NCBI GenBank assembly: GCA_029053015.1
Contig: JAIDHX010000034.1
Coordinates: 186,001-250,000 of the forward strand
DNA from: Lachnospiraceae bacterium
GTDB lineage: Bacteria > Bacillota > Clostridia > Lachnospirales > Lachnospiraceae
Direction: 5' to 3'
DNA: 64,000 nucleotides
The notes beneath the pieces were generated by a model that was not told where the DNA came from, did no database searches, and saw only the letters and a program-made list of their open reading frames with translations. This document shows positions 61,444-64,000 of this stretch, in pieces. Both the position numbers and the translations under genes were made by a program. The first letter of the stretch is position 1, and every line of letters begins with the position of its first letter.

Positions 61444-62481
61444 ATGGATAAATTAAAAAGGTATGTGGAGTGCTATATTCCGATCACGACTTGTAACCTG
61501 CAATGCCACTATTGCTACATCACCAGGCAGAACAAGTGGAAAAACGAAATTATTCCCATTGAGCATACACCGAATGAGGTGGCCCGAGGACTGTCAAAAA
61601 AGAGGCTGGGAGGAAAATGCCTGATTAATATGTGCGCCGGAGGAGAAACGTTGCTTTGTCCGGACTTGGTGAAATATGTAAAAGCGTTGTTGGAAGAGGG
61701 ACACTATGTCATGGTTGTCACAAACGGCACCATAGATAAGGCTTTCACGGAATTTACTACACTCTCTAAAGAATTATTGAGGCATTTGATTTTTAAATTT
61801 TCTTATCATTATCTGGAGCATCACAGGCTGGGAGTCACTGACAGGTTTTTTGGAAATATCAAAAAAATGCGTGAAGCAGGATGCTCCTTTACACTGGAAA
61901 TTACCCCGAACGACGAGTTGATACCACATATTCCGGAGATTAAAGAAGAGGTCAAAAGATACTTGGGGGCATTGTGCCATATTACGATTGCCAGAAATGA
62001 TGTTGAGCCTTCCATACCAATTCTGACAGAACTGTCAGATGAGGAGTTTTATGAAACATGGGGGCAGTTTGACTCGAATTTGTTTAATTTTAAGAAGGAG
62101 ATTTTCGGCAAGTATCAGGGCGGGTTCTGCTATGCCGGCGAATGGAGTGTGTACGTGCATTTGGGGACAGGTGTTATGACGCAGTGTTACAGTGGCAGGG
62201 TGCTGGATAATATTTACGAGAATCAGGACAGACCGTTACACTTTGAAGCTGTTGGCAACAGATGCAATACGCCGCACTGTTATAACGGACATGCTTTTCT
62301 GGCGTTGGGTGATATTCCGGAGTTGGAGACGCCTACCTACGCACAGCTTCGCGACAGGCAGGATGCGGACGGAAACAATTGGCTGAATGAAGAGGCGAAG
62401 AGCTTTCTTTCATGTAAACTATCCGAATCTAACAAAGAATATTCTAAGATAAAAAAGTGGATGGTTAACCGGAAAAAATAA
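61444..62481 (+). CDS. Radical SAM protein with C-terminal cysteine cluster
   Basis: 345 residues. The [4Fe-4S]-SAM site is C17NLQCHYC24, followed by MCAGGETLL in the GGE position and VVTNGT. After residue 210 a further set of cysteines (GGFCYAGEW, MTQCYSG, RCNTPHCYNGHAF) resembles a SPASM-type auxiliary cluster domain. SPASM proteins modify peptides, sugars or lipids. No small peptide gene is visible beside it. A sugar-modifying role (epimerisation, dehydration) is the natural guess here but is not shown. AAGGAGA precedes ATG 61444. Confidence 0.87.
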   Translation: MDKLKRYVECYIPITTCNLQCHYCYITRQNKWKNEIIPIEHTPNEVARGLSKKRLGGKCLINMCAGGETLLCPDLVKYVKALLEEGHYVMVVTNGTIDKAFTEFTTLSKELLRHLIFKFSYHYLEHHRLGVTDRFFGNIKKMREAGCSFTLEITPNDELIPHIPEIKEEVKRYLGALCHITIARNDVEPSIPILTELSDEEFYETWGQFDSNLFNFKKEIFGKYQGGFCYAGEWSVYVHLGTGVMTQCYSGRVLDNIYENQDRPLHFEAVGNRCNTPHCYNGHAFLALGDIPELETPTYAQLRDRQDADGNNWLNEEAKSFLSCKLSESNKEYSKIKKWMVNRKK

Positions 62482-62580
62482 GGAATTGAATATAAAGGAA
62501 TGTTATACGGAAAAAGCGGCAATAACTATGAGCAACCGGAAGCATGACTCTATTTACAAATTAGCGGGTGAGAAAATGAT

Positions 62581-64000
62581 ATGTTTAAAAAATTTTTTGT
62601 GAATTATAAAGACAAACTGAGCAAATGGATGGTATACACCGGTATTCTGTTTGCGGTTTATATGATGTTCATGCATTTTTATATCACAAGCGATTATATA
62701 CCCTTTGCTTCGTTGGGAGGGGTTGTACCCATGCCGGATTTTAATGTTGCCGCATCGGGAGGCCGCTTTCTTTCTTATATAACGTCGTGGATTTTTTATC
62801 TGTTGAGCAAACTGAATGTTTCCTACTATCAAAATGTGTTTGTCATCCAAATCATGGGAATTCTCTTGTATGCGTGGACAGGGACGATGCTGCATACAAT
62901 GGTGTCGGGCTGTTTTAAGGAGAAAGGACAAAAATATCTGGTGGATGGCGCCATATTACTGTGCTTTATAAATCCGTTTATGGTGGAAACATATGTGTAT
63001 GGCAGTTTTGAATGGGCAGTGGGAATCTGGCTGGCAGTATTTGCAGTCGGAAAACTGGTGCATAAAAAATATATTTTGGGGCTGTTTCTGTCCCTGTGTG
63101 CGACTTCGGTATATCAGACCAATATATTTATCGTGCTGATTGTATGGCTGCTTATGATTTTCATGGAGAATCATGAAAAAGACATAAAAAGGATGGTCAA
63201 GCATATTGTTTTGGCGGTTTCGGCAACAGCGGCAACGGCTATGTGCAGCATACTTTTGCAGAAGCTGGTAGTGCTGTCCGGAAATACGTCATCACCGGGG
63301 AAGGAAGCAGTTTTGTCAGGAAGTATTGTGGAAAAGGTTGAATCTATACTGCGTTCTGCCATAAATGTTTTGTGGAGTATGCAGGGCATGCTTCCCAGAA
63401 GGTCACTGTTTGTTTTTTGTGCTGTTTTGTACTGCATGGCAATATATGTACTTGTAACAAAAAAGAAAGCAATTTCTTATGCAGTTGTATGGACAATCAT
63501 GCTCGGGATTCTGTTTCTTGTTCCCTTCAGTTATGGACTTGTAATGATGTCGAGGGCGTTTCCGGCCAGGACCATTTTATCACTCTTTTTTTCGGTCAGT
63601 GTTTTTCTTATCAGTGTACTGTATATAGTAAAAGATTATGTAAAAATAACCAAAGTAATGAAAGTTATCTGCGGTCTTTTTGCGGCAGTGGTTATCTTTT
63701 ACACAGAAACTTGTATTTTGGACTGTTATATAAGGCAGGCGTTGGATTTCAATGAAGCAATGTGTATTCAGGATGAAATCAGGGAATATGAAGAGGCCAC
63801 AGGCATTGAGATTAAGACAGTTTCGGCAGGAAAAAGCCCAAAGCCGGTTTACTGTTCTTTGATGTTGCATCTTTCCTATGATACCACGTATAATTATAGA
63901 ATCATGCATGATTACTGGGCGCAGACGAGATTCCTTAATTATGTGGCGCATGAGAATTATGAAGTCAGTTGGATGGATGAAGAGGAATATGAAAAATATT
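62581..64000 (+). CDS. GtrII-like polytopic glucosyltransferase, 3' end missing
   Basis: 473 residues are readable and the frame is open at the window edge. The ATG has GGGTGAGAAAATGAT upstream. About ten hydrophobic spans are visible. The first loop has PMPDFNVAASGGRFLSYITSW, the conserved post-TM1 acidic and SGR pattern of GtrII/GT-C serotype-conversion enzymes. The next helix begins YYQNVFVIQIMG. A soluble C-terminal segment begins near residue 385. It may decorate an outer-leaflet glycan using a lipid-phosphate sugar, perhaps made by a GtrB-like protein of this locus. Confidence 0.8.
   Translation, partial: MFKKFFVNYKDKLSKWMVYTGILFAVYMMFMHFYITSDYIPFASLGGVVPMPDFNVAASGGRFLSYITSWIFYLLSKLNVSYYQNVFVIQIMGILLYAWTGTMLHTMVSGCFKEKGQKYLVDGAILLCFINPFMVETYVYGSFEWAVGIWLAVFAVGKLVHKKYILGLFLSLCATSVYQTNIFIVLIVWLLMIFMENHEKDIKRMVKHIVLAVSATAATAMCSILLQKLVVLSGNTSSPGKEAVLSGSIVEKVESILRSAINVLWSMQGMLPRRSLFVFCAVLYCMAIYVLVTKKKAISYAVVWTIMLGILFLVPFSYGLVMMSRAFPARTILSLFFSVSVFLISVLYIVKDYVKITKVMKVICGLFAAVVIFYTETCILDCYIRQALDFNEAMCIQDEIREYEEATGIEIKTVSAGKSPKPVYCSLMLHLSYDTTYNYRIMHDYWAQTRFLNYVAHENYEVSWMDEEEYEKY

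Noticed and set aside
1..64000. Wzx flippase, PseB, BY-kinase (CpsD/EpsB) or NusG-like antiterminator
   Set aside because: Looked for because the pathways here expect them. No protein in the window carries their motifs, so none is reported.
1..64000. CRISPR array, transposase, integrase, rRNA or tRNA genes
   Set aside because: No regularly spaced short repeats, no transposase motifs and no conserved RNA stretches were seen.

Overview
The window is almost wholly a very large surface-polysaccharide biosynthesis locus. I count 53 protein genes, of which the first and last are cut by the window edges. I see no rRNA, tRNA, transposase, phage gene or CRISPR array. A Spo0A-type DNA-binding domain, strong purine-rich ribosome binding sites, sigma-A promoters (TTGACT-17-TATATT) and moderate, uneven GC point to an anaerobic Clostridia host, most likely Lachnospiraceae. 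That placement is an inference; there is no marker gene here.

Layout. 0-4 kb: GDP-L-fucose synthesis (gmd, fcl, manC) and a membrane-anchored GT2. 4-6.5 kb: a stand-alone Spo0A C-terminal domain gene and two AT-rich methyltransferases, the first framed by a duplicated scar. 6.6-15.9 kb: membrane proteins, a WbaP-like initiating transferase, a Wzz-like chain-length protein, an EpsG-like polymerase and glycosyltransferases. 15.9-16.3 kb: a non-coding block with two large palindromes. 16.3-25.8 kb: glycosyltransferases and a pseudaminic-acid operon (pseF, a pseI-GNAT fusion, pseG, pseC). 25.8-35.7 kb: two divergent O-acylation modules, one a bare SGNH/MBOAT pair, the other SGNH, FkbH-like loader, acyl carrier protein, MBOAT, SGNH, MaoC and SDR. 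35.7-45 kb: an O-antigen-ligase-like protein and a second initiation pathway (CapD/PglF-type dehydratase, PglC-like transferase, C4-reductase, PglA-like GT4, UDP-HexNAc dehydrogenase and epimerase), closed by a second palindrome. 45-64 kb: a formyltransferase, deacetylase-like genes, a double GT4, an alpha-1,2-fucosyltransferase (GT11) next to a GT6 (ABO-family) transferase, a pyruvyltransferase, a Wzm/Wzt exporter, a radical SAM gene and a GtrII-like membrane protein.

How it fits together. The GDP-fucose genes can feed the GT11, and the GT11/GT6 pair is the enzyme pair that builds blood-group A or B determinants. With a sialic-acid-like sugar also made here, host glycan mimicry is the strongest biological reading. 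The ACP-linked O-acylation cassette is the best candidate for a poorly described system. Two initiating transferases, two polymerase/ligase-like proteins and one ABC exporter suggest at least two glycans, assembled from modules that often carry their own promoters.
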